Below are positions 44,572 through 52,494 of a stretch of 64,000 bases of DNA, in pieces. The notes beneath the pieces were generated by a model that was not told where the DNA came from, did no database searches, and saw only the letters and a program-made list of their open reading frames with translations. Numbering within the stretch: position 1 is the stretch's first letter; every line of letters begins with the position of its first letter. The translations under genes were made by a program, and so were the position numbers. Source of the DNA: Aquimarina sp. U1-2 (lineage in GTDB: Bacteria; Bacteroidota; Bacteroidia; Flavobacteriales; Flavobacteriaceae); the NCBI RefSeq assembly GCF_017897595.1, contig NZ_JAGKIK010000002.1:310001-374000 (forward strand), given 5' to 3'.

Positions 44572-45053
44572 GGGGTTTTCTGAACCCTCCGTCCGCCTAT
44601 GGGGCGGCCACCTCCCTTTTGTAAAGGGAGGAGCTCATAGCAGTGCGTGAATTATATTAGATGTTAAATCTGTGCAACCTTGCTAAAAGCGCACCCCTCT
44701 ATAACGGGAGGAGCGTATGGCAGTTCGCAAGATATAACAAGTATTATATTTCCCACAAACTAGCTAAGAGCTCTTCCGTTTACAACGGGAGAAGTGTATA
44801 ACAATACGTAAAGTATTTCAGGTATTATATTTCGACAACCTAGCTAAAAGCTCTCCCCTTTGTAAAGGGGAGAATGAATTGAAGTTTGCTAGCAAACTTC
44901 AAGAAAGAGGGGTTCCGATACACGCGAGGTTTGAGCTTAGTACCTTTTGTTTCATCAGAATAACAATGTTCAAGCCTGTTTTGAACCTTCCGTCTTCATC
45001 TTTTTTGTAAAAAAAACATAGAGCCACCTTCCTTTGATAAAGGGAGGAGCTTT
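44572..45053. repeat. long hairpin-rich repeat, copy 1
   Basis: This copy shares its ends and many internal blocks with 45489-45880: ggttttctgaaccctccgtc followed by cgcctatggggcgg, the block agaatgaattgaagtttgct, and gctttttata at the right. It contains four hairpins of the form ctcccttt...aaagggag, ctctccccttt...aaagggg, spaced about 80-88 bases (near 44610, 44695, 44777, 44857) with gctaaaagc or gctaagagc between. No gene is seen. Confidence 0.85.
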
Positions 45054-45419
45054 TTATAAATTAAAATGATCTTGTATTTCTGATAATACTGAAGGTAAAT
45101 GATCAAAAACCATTTTATTTTCAAACCGGATTACGGTAAAACCTAATTCTTGTAATCGGTTACTACGTATTTCATCTTTTTCCATAATATCAGGTCGATT
45201 ATGATATTCACCATCTAATTCGATAATTAGTTTTTCTGAAGCACAGTAGAAATCAACAATATAATATTCAATACTATGTTGTCTCTGAAATCGTTTCCCT
45301 TGAAGCTGTCTAGATTTCAAATGACGCCATAAAAAAGCTTCGGCAGGGGTCATCTTTTTTCGAAGTTCCCTACGATAAGGTTTTAACTCTTTTTTGGTGT
45401 GAATTTGCCGTTTCTTCAT
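45054..45419 (-). CDS. DUF559 domain protein (Vsr-like/PD-(D/E)XK endonuclease fold)
   Basis: The ATG at 45419 gives 121 residues; a GTG five codons upstream is also open. The DUF559 core is MTPAEAFLWRHLKSRQLQ, FQRQHSIEYYIVDFYCASEK, LIIELDGEYHN and FTVIRFENKMV: the Asp of VDFYC and the Glu of IELDG fit a restriction-like nuclease centre. Such genes are often stand-alone in Bacteroidota. It lies between two direct copies of a long repeat, whose right-end sequence touches its stop codon. Confidence 0.88.
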   Translation of the reverse strand: MKKRQIHTKKELKPYRRELRKKMTPAEAFLWRHLKSRQLQGKRFQRQHSIEYYIVDFYCASEKLIIELDGEYHNRPDIMEKDEIRSNRLQELGFTVIRFENKMVFDHLPSVLSEIQDHFNL

Positions 45420-45488
45420 CTCGCAAACATACACAAAATACTATTAAAAGGATTTCTGTATTACTATGATCTTGCAAATAGTGCTCGG

Positions 45489-45880
45489 GGGGTTTTCTGA
45501 ACCCTCCGTCCGCCTATGGGGCGGACACCTCCCTTTACTAAAGGGAGGAGCGCATAGTAGTGCGCAATGTATACCAGATGTCATATCTGCGGAACCTTGC
45601 TAAAAGCTATTTCCTTCATAAGGGGGAAAGCGCTAGGCAGAGCGCATACAATTCCACAAACTAGCTAAAGGCTCTCCTCTTTAAAGGGGAGAATGAATTG
45701 AAGTTTGCTCGCAAACTTCGAGAAAGAGGGGTTTAACTACACGTAAAGTTTGAGCTTAGTACCTTTTGCTTCATCAGGGTAACAGGGCTTGAGCTTGTTT
45801 TGAACCCTCCGGCTTCACCTTTTGTTGTAAAAAAAAGTGAAGCCACCTTTCTTTGTAAGGGGAAGTGCTTTTTATACAAA
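45489..45880. repeat. long hairpin-rich repeat, copy 2
   Basis: Direct-orientation relative of 44572-45053, about 90 bases shorter because it has one fewer internal hairpin unit. It starts ggggttttctgaaccctcc and ends in gctttttata. Directly after it, tgaaacgctg opens a broken reading frame. Confidence 0.85.
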
Positions 45881-45903
45881 ATTTTTTCAGTTTCAAAAAA
45901 TGA

Positions 45904-46227
45904 AACGCTGAAAAGTATGATCATAACTTCAAAAGCACCTTTAGAAAACACAAAGAAACCGATATCGTTTTGTATGGCAAAACTTTACTAAAACAAGTAA
46001 AGGCCGAAGATATTACAATTACGGTTTCACAGTTTCAGCCCCTAATCGGAAATGCAAAACCCGAGCAATCGGCTATAAATGCAGCTAAGAGTAGTATAGA
46101 CGAACATATAAAACAAGGAAAGTATTTGCTAACTGCCATTATAGATAAATTAATGATTCGATATCAATTTACCGATATTAGTTTTTATAATGAATATCAG
46201 CAATCCAGGACGATTGTGGATGTGTAA
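45904..46227 (+). pseudogene. C-terminal gene remnant cut off at a repeat border
   Basis: After a TGA at 45901-45903 an open frame runs 107 codons to a stop at 46225-46227, without an early ATG (the first possible initiator is TTG at 45970, giving 85 residues). The sequence reads as real protein (NAEKYDHNFKSTFRKHKETD, then VLYGKTLLKQV, YQFTDISFYNEYQQ). Its 5' part is missing where repeat copy 2 ends. I do not recognise the family. Confidence 0.5.
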
Positions 46228-46240
46228 GCAATGAGCATAA

Positions 46241-46283
46241 ATAAATGTAAAAACCCACCAATTTGGTGGGTTTTTACATTTAT
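46241..46283. terminator. very strong bidirectional terminator
   Basis: A 43-base almost perfect palindrome: 46241-46261 is the reverse complement of 46263-46283 (21 bp), with only one base between. A T-tract is present on both strands. It closes the remnant on the plus strand and the lipoprotein operon on the minus strand. Confidence 0.93.
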
Positions 46284-46299
46284 TTATCTTATTCTATTT

Positions 46300-48393
46300 T
46301 TAATTATTTATAGAATAATTCTCACTGTCATATCTAGACCAACCAGCGGCAAATGTATCGTCAGCACCAGTTGCATTAGTATCACTAGTAAAAGCAGCTT
46401 CAATTGCAGTTATTTGTTCTTCTGTTAAAGTAGGACCTCCATCAGTATTAACATTAACAACATTATCTACTAGATTAAATAATCCATTGACAGACAATGT
46501 TCCGCCAGTAGCATTGTCAAAGGTTTGTTCATCTCTAATATCAATTCCATCAGTAAAGTTTCTTATTATTGCATTAGTAATATTAGCTGCGGCTCCTCTT
46601 CTAAAAAGCATACCATCACTTTCACCAGTACCTATAAGCGTTACATCGCTAATAGTCGGATTAGAGAGTGGGGTTAAGGTGTTATCGTTTTCATTATTGT
46701 CAAATTCAAAACCTCTATCACCTATTCCTTCTTTTATAGCGATCCAGTTAGAACCTCCACCAGTCCAGCCTTCAGCACAGTCAAAAGAATCATCTTCGTC
46801 ACCAATTGAGATTAAATTATTAGCAGTTACTGTTCCGCCAAACCATTCGAAACCATCATCAGAGCCTAAATATGTTTCTAAATTATTAAGTGTTGTGCCA
46901 GAACCTACTGCATAGAATCCGAAACCATTATATTCTACAGATCCCTCTACAATTCCTGCACCTGCATATTCTAACCTGATGTAAGATAGTGTACCGGAGT
47001 TATCATCGGATATTGTACCTCCATAAGTTAACGTGTCATCAAATTCAGGAGAAGAAGTTCCACCAGGCACATTAATGGGTGCACGACCTAATAACACTAT
47101 ACCACCCCAAGAACCTATTTCTTCTGAAGCTTCTGTGAAAACGATAGGGTTATCAGCAGTACCAACCGCATTTATCTGAGCTCCTTGGTTAATAATTAAA
47201 ACATCTAAACCATCTGTTATGTTAGCTACAATTCTTGTTCCAGCTGGTATCGTTAAAGTTGCTCCCTCTTGAACAATCACTGATCCGACTAAAGTATATT
47301 CGGTATTAGCGTCTAAAGTTAAGTCGGAGGTTATAGAACCGGTTAATGGTGCAGTAGGAGTTTCAATATTGTAGCCAATCGTCCAACCTTGTGTAAATGA
47401 ATCATCGGCACCTGTTACATTTAGATTTGTAACAAATGCTGCTTCAATAGCATCAACTTGTTCTTGCGTTAGATTAGGTCCACCATCTGTATTAACGTTA
47501 ATAACGTCGTCTACTACGGCAAAAAGCCCATTAATAGCCAATATTCCGCCAGTAGCAGTATTGTTATAAGTCTGCTGATCTCTAATGTCGATTCCATCAA
47601 CAAAATCAGTAATTAATACATTGGATAAATTAGCTCCAGTTCCTCTTCGAAACAAAATACCATCACTTTCTCCTATTCCTCTTAAAGTTATGTCACTAAT
47701 CGTAGGATTAGAAAAAGGAGTTAAAGTATTATCATTTTCATTATTGTCAGCTTCAATCCCTCTATCAGCGATTCCTTCTTTAACAGCAATCCAGTTAGAA
47801 CCTCCACCAGTCCATCCTTCAGTCCAATCGAAAGAGTCATCTTCGTCACCAATTGCTATTAAATTTGTAGCTTGAACAGTTCCTCCAAACCACTCGAAAC
47901 CATCATCTGATCCTCTAAAGGTTTGTAGATTATTTAATACAGTACCAGAACCTACAGCATAGAATCCAAATCCGTTATATTCAACAGAACCTTCAACTAT
48001 ACCTGCACCTGCGTACTCTACCCTCACAAATTGAAGAGATCCTGAGTTATCTGCTGGATCTGTACCACCATACACTAAGGTATCGTCAAATTCTGGAGAG
48101 GAAGTTCCACCAGGCACATTAATAGGTGCACGTCCTAATAAAACAATACCTCCCCAAGATCCTATTTGCTCAGAAACTTCAGTAAATACGATTGGATCGT
48201 TTGCTGTACCGTTTGCTATTAGTCTACCACCTTGCTTAACAATAAGAGCATCCAAGCCATCCGTTTGATTAGCAGTAATTGTTGTTCCTGCTGGAATTGT
48301 TAATACAGCCCCGTCTTCAACGGTTACCGACCCAACTAACGTGTAATCTAAAGATGCATCAAGCGTTGTGTTTGTTGTTATACTACCTCTTAG
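46300..48393. repeat. intragenic tandem duplication
   Basis: The DNA for residues 390-737 (46300-47346) is a diverged copy of that for residues 41-389 (47347-48393). The two units differ at many third positions and some codons, so the event is not very recent. Confidence 0.9.
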
Positions 48394-48513
48394 TTCACCT
48401 GTAGTTTGTCCCCCTCCGTTGTTTCCTCCATCATCATCATCACTACATCCCACTATTGATAGAGCTGTAGCAAAAAACGCTAAAGAATAAAATTTTAAAC
48501 TGTTTCGTTTCAT
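46300..48513 (-). CDS. surface lipoprotein with two tandem ~349-residue repeats
   Basis: The 737-residue protein has a lipoprotein signal (lipobox ending IVGC, Cys23) followed by SDDDDGG, an acidic stretch of the kind that directs lipoproteins to the cell surface in Flavobacteriia. Two near-identical units follow (residues 41-389 and 390-737), each with a parallel beta-strand-like start (DYTLVGSVTVEDGAVLTIPA), APINVPGGTSSPEFDDTLVY and EWFGGTVQATNLIAIGDEDD. The gene lies 92 bases downstream of a TonB-dependent receptor in the same direction, so a ligand-binding partner of that receptor is inferred. The ligand is unknown. Confidence 0.9.
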   Translation of the reverse strand: MKRNSLKFYSLAFFATALSIVGCSDDDDGGNNGGGQTTGELRGSITTNTTLDASLDYTLVGSVTVEDGAVLTIPAGTTITANQTDGLDALIVKQGGRLIANGTANDPIVFTEVSEQIGSWGGIVLLGRAPINVPGGTSSPEFDDTLVYGGTDPADNSGSLQFVRVEYAGAGIVEGSVEYNGFGFYAVGSGTVLNNLQTFRGSDDGFEWFGGTVQATNLIAIGDEDDSFDWTEGWTGGGSNWIAVKEGIADRGIEADNNENDNTLTPFSNPTISDITLRGIGESDGILFRRGTGANLSNVLITDFVDGIDIRDQQTYNNTATGGILAINGLFAVVDDVINVNTDGGPNLTQEQVDAIEAAFVTNLNVTGADDSFTQGWTIGYNIETPTAPLTGSITSDLTLDANTEYTLVGSVIVQEGATLTIPAGTRIVANITDGLDVLIINQGAQINAVGTADNPIVFTEASEEIGSWGGIVLLGRAPINVPGGTSSPEFDDTLTYGGTISDDNSGTLSYIRLEYAGAGIVEGSVEYNGFGFYAVGSGTTLNNLETYLGSDDGFEWFGGTVTANNLISIGDEDDSFDCAEGWTGGGSNWIAIKEGIGDRGFEFDNNENDNTLTPLSNPTISDVTLIGTGESDGMLFRRGAAANITNAIIRNFTDGIDIRDEQTFDNATGGTLSVNGLFNLVDNVVNVNTDGGPTLTEEQITAIEAAFTSDTNATGADDTFAAGWSRYDSENYSINN

Positions 48514-48605
48514 AATAAATTACTTTTTTAAGTTTCGATAAATGTAAATTGACTCACTAAAATTCCTATTAAATAGATGTTATTTAAAGATTAATTTGAG
48601 TGTTA

Positions 48606-51398
48606 CTAAAATCTATATCCAAGGGATAGAGAAAAGTCTATTCCTCTTTGAAATTCTAAAACAGGGATTTCTGATGCATTCTCAACAGCAGTAGGAGTCT
48701 GAACTACTTGAAAAGTATCATCTAGAATATTTTTAACTGATACGCCTAAAGAGAATTTGTTATCAAAATTATTTCTCCAAACAAAATCTAGTTGATTAAA
48801 TGGTTTTTCGAAAGTGTCGTCTAGGTTGGATCCACCTAATGCGTAGATTCTTTCACCGTAAACGTTGTATGCTATTGTAAATATGCTGTTCCAGTTTTCT
48901 GAAAAATCCTTATTGTAACTTAAATCGGCATTGATTAGATATGGGGATGCTCCCTGAAGCTTTCGCTCATCATTGGTGAGTATGTTTTGTCTTGGATCAT
49001 TTCTGTCTACTTTTGCATTTGTATACATTAGAGAACCGTTAAATCCTAGTTTAAAATCTTCAAATGATTCTCCTAACAGTTTTCCTAACCCAGTTATATA
49101 TTCTATTTCAGCACCTATTATTTGAGCTTCTTGGGTATTAGCAAATCCTATAGAAGTACCACCTGCAACAGGCGTTAAAACAGTTTCTATAGGCTTGTCG
49201 ATATATTTTCCAAAACCGGTAATGGCAAAAAGTCCACCATCTTCAAAGAAAAACTCATATTTTATGTCTAAATTATAATTAGTTGAGTTCTCTAATTCTC
49301 TATTACCTGTAACTAGGTTAAAGTTACCACCATCGTATCTAATAGGTAATATCTCACGTACTCTAGGTCTTGTATTAGTTACAGAACCCGCAAGTCTAAG
49401 ATTAGAACTTTCGTTAAGAGAATATTTAATGTTTAAAGTTGGTAAAATATTGAAAGGATCATCGGTTTCAGTTAAGAAATCATCTGAAACCGGAGTGTTG
49501 AAAAGCCTATAAAAGATGGTCCTGTCAGAAAGCTCACCTCTTAGTCCCACAGTAAAATCCCATTTATCTAGAACAAGATTATAAGCTACATATCCTGCCA
49601 AAATATTTTGTTCAATTTCTGCAAATTTGGAAGCATCACTTGCATCCTCATAAAAAAAGTATGCTCCATCAAAACCATCGGTGATATAGCTATCAACATT
49701 ATTTACATCTAGTGTAATATTGGCTACACTTCTATTTGCGTCTAGACGGATAGCTCTGTTGAAGTAGTCATATCGTAAAACATCAATGTCTCCACCTATA
49801 ATCAATTTAGATGAATTGTTCTCATTGTTTTGATTTCCAAAGATTTGTTCGAATTCTAAATACCCATTGTAATTTGTAATATCTAAGTCTGCCCAAAATC
49901 TAAATGGATTACCATTATTTGCCGTATATAACCTTCTTTCTTCTCCAACACCTTCTGCTCTTAAGATCTTTCGGTCTGGTTCATCATATCTACCTATACC
50001 GAATGAGCCTCCCCATTTAACTTTGCTTCGTTGATCAGAATCCAAATAAAAATCTCCCAAGAGTTGAGTGTGATTAATGGTAGTTTGTCTATATCTTGAA
50101 CTTCTAAAGAAAAATTCGTCATTAGCTTCGCTATTAAATCCAAATTTTTCTTCAAAAGCATTTTCTGTACTTTGGATGAATACATTATTTAATCTTACAT
50201 TGTAAGAATCTCGTTTGCTTAATTCAAAACTAACTAGAGATGATTTACTTGTTGATAAAGTATAGGTTTGCGCATCTTCATAATTACTGTTAAACCCTCC
50301 TTGCGTATTTAATGCACTTTCTGTAGCCTCCGGAATTGTAAAGTAGTCATTTTCAAAATTAAAACTAAGGTAATAACCAAGTTTCTTTCCTGAATCCTCG
50401 TCTATAGTAGATGTTCCTCCATGCGTAATTTGTAAGCTACTTGCAATAGTAGCATCTATAGTGCTAAAATCAAAATTAGTATCAAATAAATTTCTAGACT
50501 CTTCAGGGGTAGATCTAAAACCTAGATTAACTAAACTTTGATCGTATTCATTAGGTAGCACTCTGTTGTCACCTTGTATTCCTAATTCTTCAGCTGCACT
50601 TTCGTCATCTAACTTAAAATCTTTAAAAGTTGTTTGTGAATTAGCGTTGAATCCAACGTTTATTGTCGTCGTTGATTTTGATGGTATATCTTTAGTAATT
50701 ATATCTACAGTAGCTCCAGCAAAGTCTCCGTATAAATCTTGGTTAAAAGTTTTATAAATATTAACGTTCCTTACGAGATCAGTTGTAAATTTATCTAAAG
50801 GTACTATCTTTTTATCGGGATCTCCTGTAATAAATGGTAGACCATTTACTGTTAAAAAATTATACCTGTCATCTAAACCTCTTACGATTACGCCTCTAGA
50901 TTCTTGTTTAGTAATTCCCGACACTTTAGTAACACCTTGCTCTACGTCACCAACACCTTTCCTAGCTAATTCCTGAGCCCCAATAGCCTGCTTAATTTCA
51001 ACAGCATTTTTCTGCTCCAACAACAGCGCTTCTTCACGCTCTCTATTCGTTACTACTTTAATAATAACTTCATCAAGAGCTGCAGCAGTAGCTCCCATAG
51101 TAGCATCAACTACCGACACTTTATCGGCTTCTACCAAAACGTTAGGGATTTCTACGGTTTGATATCCGGTAAAACTAAATTCTATGGTATAAGTACCTAC
51201 AGGAATATCATTAATTTCATACAAACCATCAAAATCTGTAGAGGATCCTTTGGTCGTTCCTTTTACAATGACATTAGCAAAGGGTAAGGGTTGGTTGTTG
51301 GATTCTTTGTCTAGTAATTTACCGGCAATAGTACCGGTTTCTTGGGCGTTTACAATACTCGTGATTAACAACGCCAGTGCGATAAAAATTCTCTTCAT
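48606..51398 (-). CDS. TonB-dependent outer-membrane receptor with CarboxypepD_reg-like domain
   Basis: A 930-residue receptor: signal peptide (MKRIFIALALLITSIVNAQ), a carboxypeptidase-regulatory-like beta-sandwich domain (about 22-110, with PLPFANVIVKGTTKGSSTDF and FSFTGYQTVEI), a plug (about 115-240, VTKVSGITKQESRGVIVRGL, VTVNGLPF-like NFLTVNGLPF) and a 22-strand barrel ending in the aromatic LSLGYRF. The duplicated lipoprotein gene follows. Upstream lie 11-bp-phased TTA repeats and a PhoB-PhoR-linked gene set, so phosphate-compound uptake is suggested. The plug's precise ligand is not predictable. Confidence 0.93.
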   Translation of the reverse strand: MKRIFIALALLITSIVNAQETGTIAGKLLDKESNNQPLPFANVIVKGTTKGSSTDFDGLYEINDIPVGTYTIEFSFTGYQTVEIPNVLVEADKVSVVDATMGATAAALDEVIIKVVTNREREEALLLEQKNAVEIKQAIGAQELARKGVGDVEQGVTKVSGITKQESRGVIVRGLDDRYNFLTVNGLPFITGDPDKKIVPLDKFTTDLVRNVNIYKTFNQDLYGDFAGATVDIITKDIPSKSTTTINVGFNANSQTTFKDFKLDDESAAEELGIQGDNRVLPNEYDQSLVNLGFRSTPEESRNLFDTNFDFSTIDATIASSLQITHGGTSTIDEDSGKKLGYYLSFNFENDYFTIPEATESALNTQGGFNSNYEDAQTYTLSTSKSSLVSFELSKRDSYNVRLNNVFIQSTENAFEEKFGFNSEANDEFFFRSSRYRQTTINHTQLLGDFYLDSDQRSKVKWGGSFGIGRYDEPDRKILRAEGVGEERRLYTANNGNPFRFWADLDITNYNGYLEFEQIFGNQNNENNSSKLIIGGDIDVLRYDYFNRAIRLDANRSVANITLDVNNVDSYITDGFDGAYFFYEDASDASKFAEIEQNILAGYVAYNLVLDKWDFTVGLRGELSDRTIFYRLFNTPVSDDFLTETDDPFNILPTLNIKYSLNESSNLRLAGSVTNTRPRVREILPIRYDGGNFNLVTGNRELENSTNYNLDIKYEFFFEDGGLFAITGFGKYIDKPIETVLTPVAGGTSIGFANTQEAQIIGAEIEYITGLGKLLGESFEDFKLGFNGSLMYTNAKVDRNDPRQNILTNDERKLQGASPYLINADLSYNKDFSENWNSIFTIAYNVYGERIYALGGSNLDDTFEKPFNQLDFVWRNNFDNKFSLGVSVKNILDDTFQVVQTPTAVENASEIPVLEFQRGIDFSLSLGYRF

Positions 51399-51437
51399 TA
51401 GTATGTTTCAATTTCTGCCGCAAAGAAAGAGGAGTTT

Positions 51438-51499
51438 TGTTAATTGTGCATTAAAGCGAGATTAAATATGTATCACTTTAAAGTTATGTAAACGTTACG
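51438..51499 (-). promoter_or_regulatory. candidate 11-bp-phased boxes upstream of the TonB receptor
   Basis: TTA occurs at 51440, 51451, 51462, 51484 and 51495 (the 51473 position reads TCA), i.e. every 11 bases; on the receptor's strand this is TAA within TTAACA-, TTAATG-, TTAATC-, ATAACT- and GTAACG-like hexamers. A -7-like CAAAGAAA lies at 51421 (TTTCTTTG on the minus strand). An additional pair of ATGTTA at 51562 and 51573 is again 11 bases apart. Confidence 0.45.
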
Positions 51500-51607
51500 A
51501 TGTTATGTTGTGACTCAAAAATTACGGAAAAACTGTAAAAAAATAGGAAGAATAGTTTTTTATGTTATCTAAATGTTACGTAAAATTACTTGATAAATAG
51601 AACAAAA

Positions 51608-51633
51608 AAAAGACCCCTTTAAAGGAGTCTTTT
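51608..51633 (-). terminator. terminator of the YwqK-like gene
   Basis: aaaagacccctttaaaggag plus tctttt forms a hairpin of about 12 bp with one mismatch and a T-run on the minus strand, 21 bases beyond the stop codon at 51655. Confidence 0.7.
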
Positions 51634-51654
51634 ATATCGTATGTATATTTTATC

Positions 51655-52014
51655 TTATTGGTTGTAATTGACCACCACTTTATCTTTATTTGACCAGGTA
51701 GTTACATCTGCAACTTGATTATCGGTATAATTTACTTCAGATAATTTGTCGCCAGACCAAAAAAACCATTTACCGGTTTTAATGCCGTTGTCGTACTGTC
51801 CCATGGCAATTTTCTTTCCTGTGATATCAAAAGATTTCCACTCGCCATGTAGTATTCCTTCTTTGTTATAAAAACCGAACTGTCTTACTGTTCCATCTTC
51901 ATAAAAAAATGTACCTTTAATTTGATCACCTTGTTTTTCAAAAGTAGGTTTTACTTCTTGAGCGAATATAGTTGCCGAAAACATAAGTGCAAAAATCATT
52001 ACTAAATTTCTCAT
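51655..52014 (-). CDS. secreted YwqK/MORN-repeat protein
   Basis: A 119-residue protein with a signal peptide (MRNLVMIFALMFSATIFAQE) and three or so MORN-like repeats: GTFFYEDGTVRQFGFYNKEG, LHGEWKSFDITGKKIAMGQY, KTGKWFFWSGDKLSEVNY. It matches proteins often labelled YwqK-family antitoxin, but no toxin gene is nearby and the signal peptide argues against an antitoxin role. It is divergent to the phosphate transporter gene with phased repeats in the shared 480-base gap. Confidence 0.85.
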   Translation of the reverse strand: MRNLVMIFALMFSATIFAQEVKPTFEKQGDQIKGTFFYEDGTVRQFGFYNKEGILHGEWKSFDITGKKIAMGQYDNGIKTGKWFFWSGDKLSEVNYTDNQVADVTTWSNKDKVVVNYNQ

Positions 52015-52060
52015 ATCTTATATAATTTAATTGGGGTTCTTGATAATTACCTTACAAAGG

Positions 52061-52110
52061 TAACATTAATTTTACTTTCAAACAACATTTAGGTAACATT
52101 AAATTAACAC
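52061..52110. promoter_or_regulatory. candidate Pho-box array upstream of the YwqK-like gene
   Basis: Hexamers occur every 11 bases on the plus strand: TAACAT at 52061, TTACTT at 52072, CAACAT at 52083, TAACAT at 52094 and TAACAC at 52105. The array is 47-96 bases upstream of the YwqK-like start (minus) and faces the phosphate transporter gene on the plus strand. The rest of the 480-base gap shows nothing but the second array. Confidence 0.55.
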
Positions 52111-52426
52111 TAAACACGTAAATAACTGTATTTCATATGTTTATATTGTTTTTTTTGCACATAAAGTATGTCTTTTGGCTTCGTTCATGTTTGCTTACAG
52201 ATGTACCCTTTCTTCCCAACGCATACTGTTTGTAAATGATATTGCCGGATAAATTAATGATATTAGCTTTTAAAAAATTGATTTATAGGTAGTTATAATT
52301 TCATGTCGTTATCTTTATCATAAAAATTGTTGCGTATTTTACGTATCGACTTCCGCTAAAATAAAAACCATGTGCTATGTGAGAAGATCTGTAGATTTTT
52401 TCATGATCACGAATGCCTTCAAAAGA

Positions 52427-52470
52427 TAACATTTCAATAACATATGACTTGAATTTTAATAACATTTTTG
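52427..52470 (+). promoter_or_regulatory. candidate Pho box and -7 box of the phosphate transporter gene
   Basis: TAACAT occurs at 52427, 52438 and 52460, so spaced 11 and 22. CATTTTTG at 52463-52470 is one mismatch from TAnnTTTG. If transcription starts near 52477, the 52427-52443 pair covers about -50 to -34, the usual place for a PhoB-type activator. The ATG is at 52495. Confidence 0.55.
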
Positions 52471-52494
52471 TGCTCTACAAGCACCTAATACTAT

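Noticed and set aside
44572-45880. CRISPR-like array
   Set aside because: The repeats are imperfect hairpins of varying length, with partly conserved spacers, and no cas gene is present.
51655-52014. YwqK antitoxin of a toxin-antitoxin pair
   Set aside because: The protein has a signal peptide and MORN-like repeats, and no toxin-like gene is adjacent.
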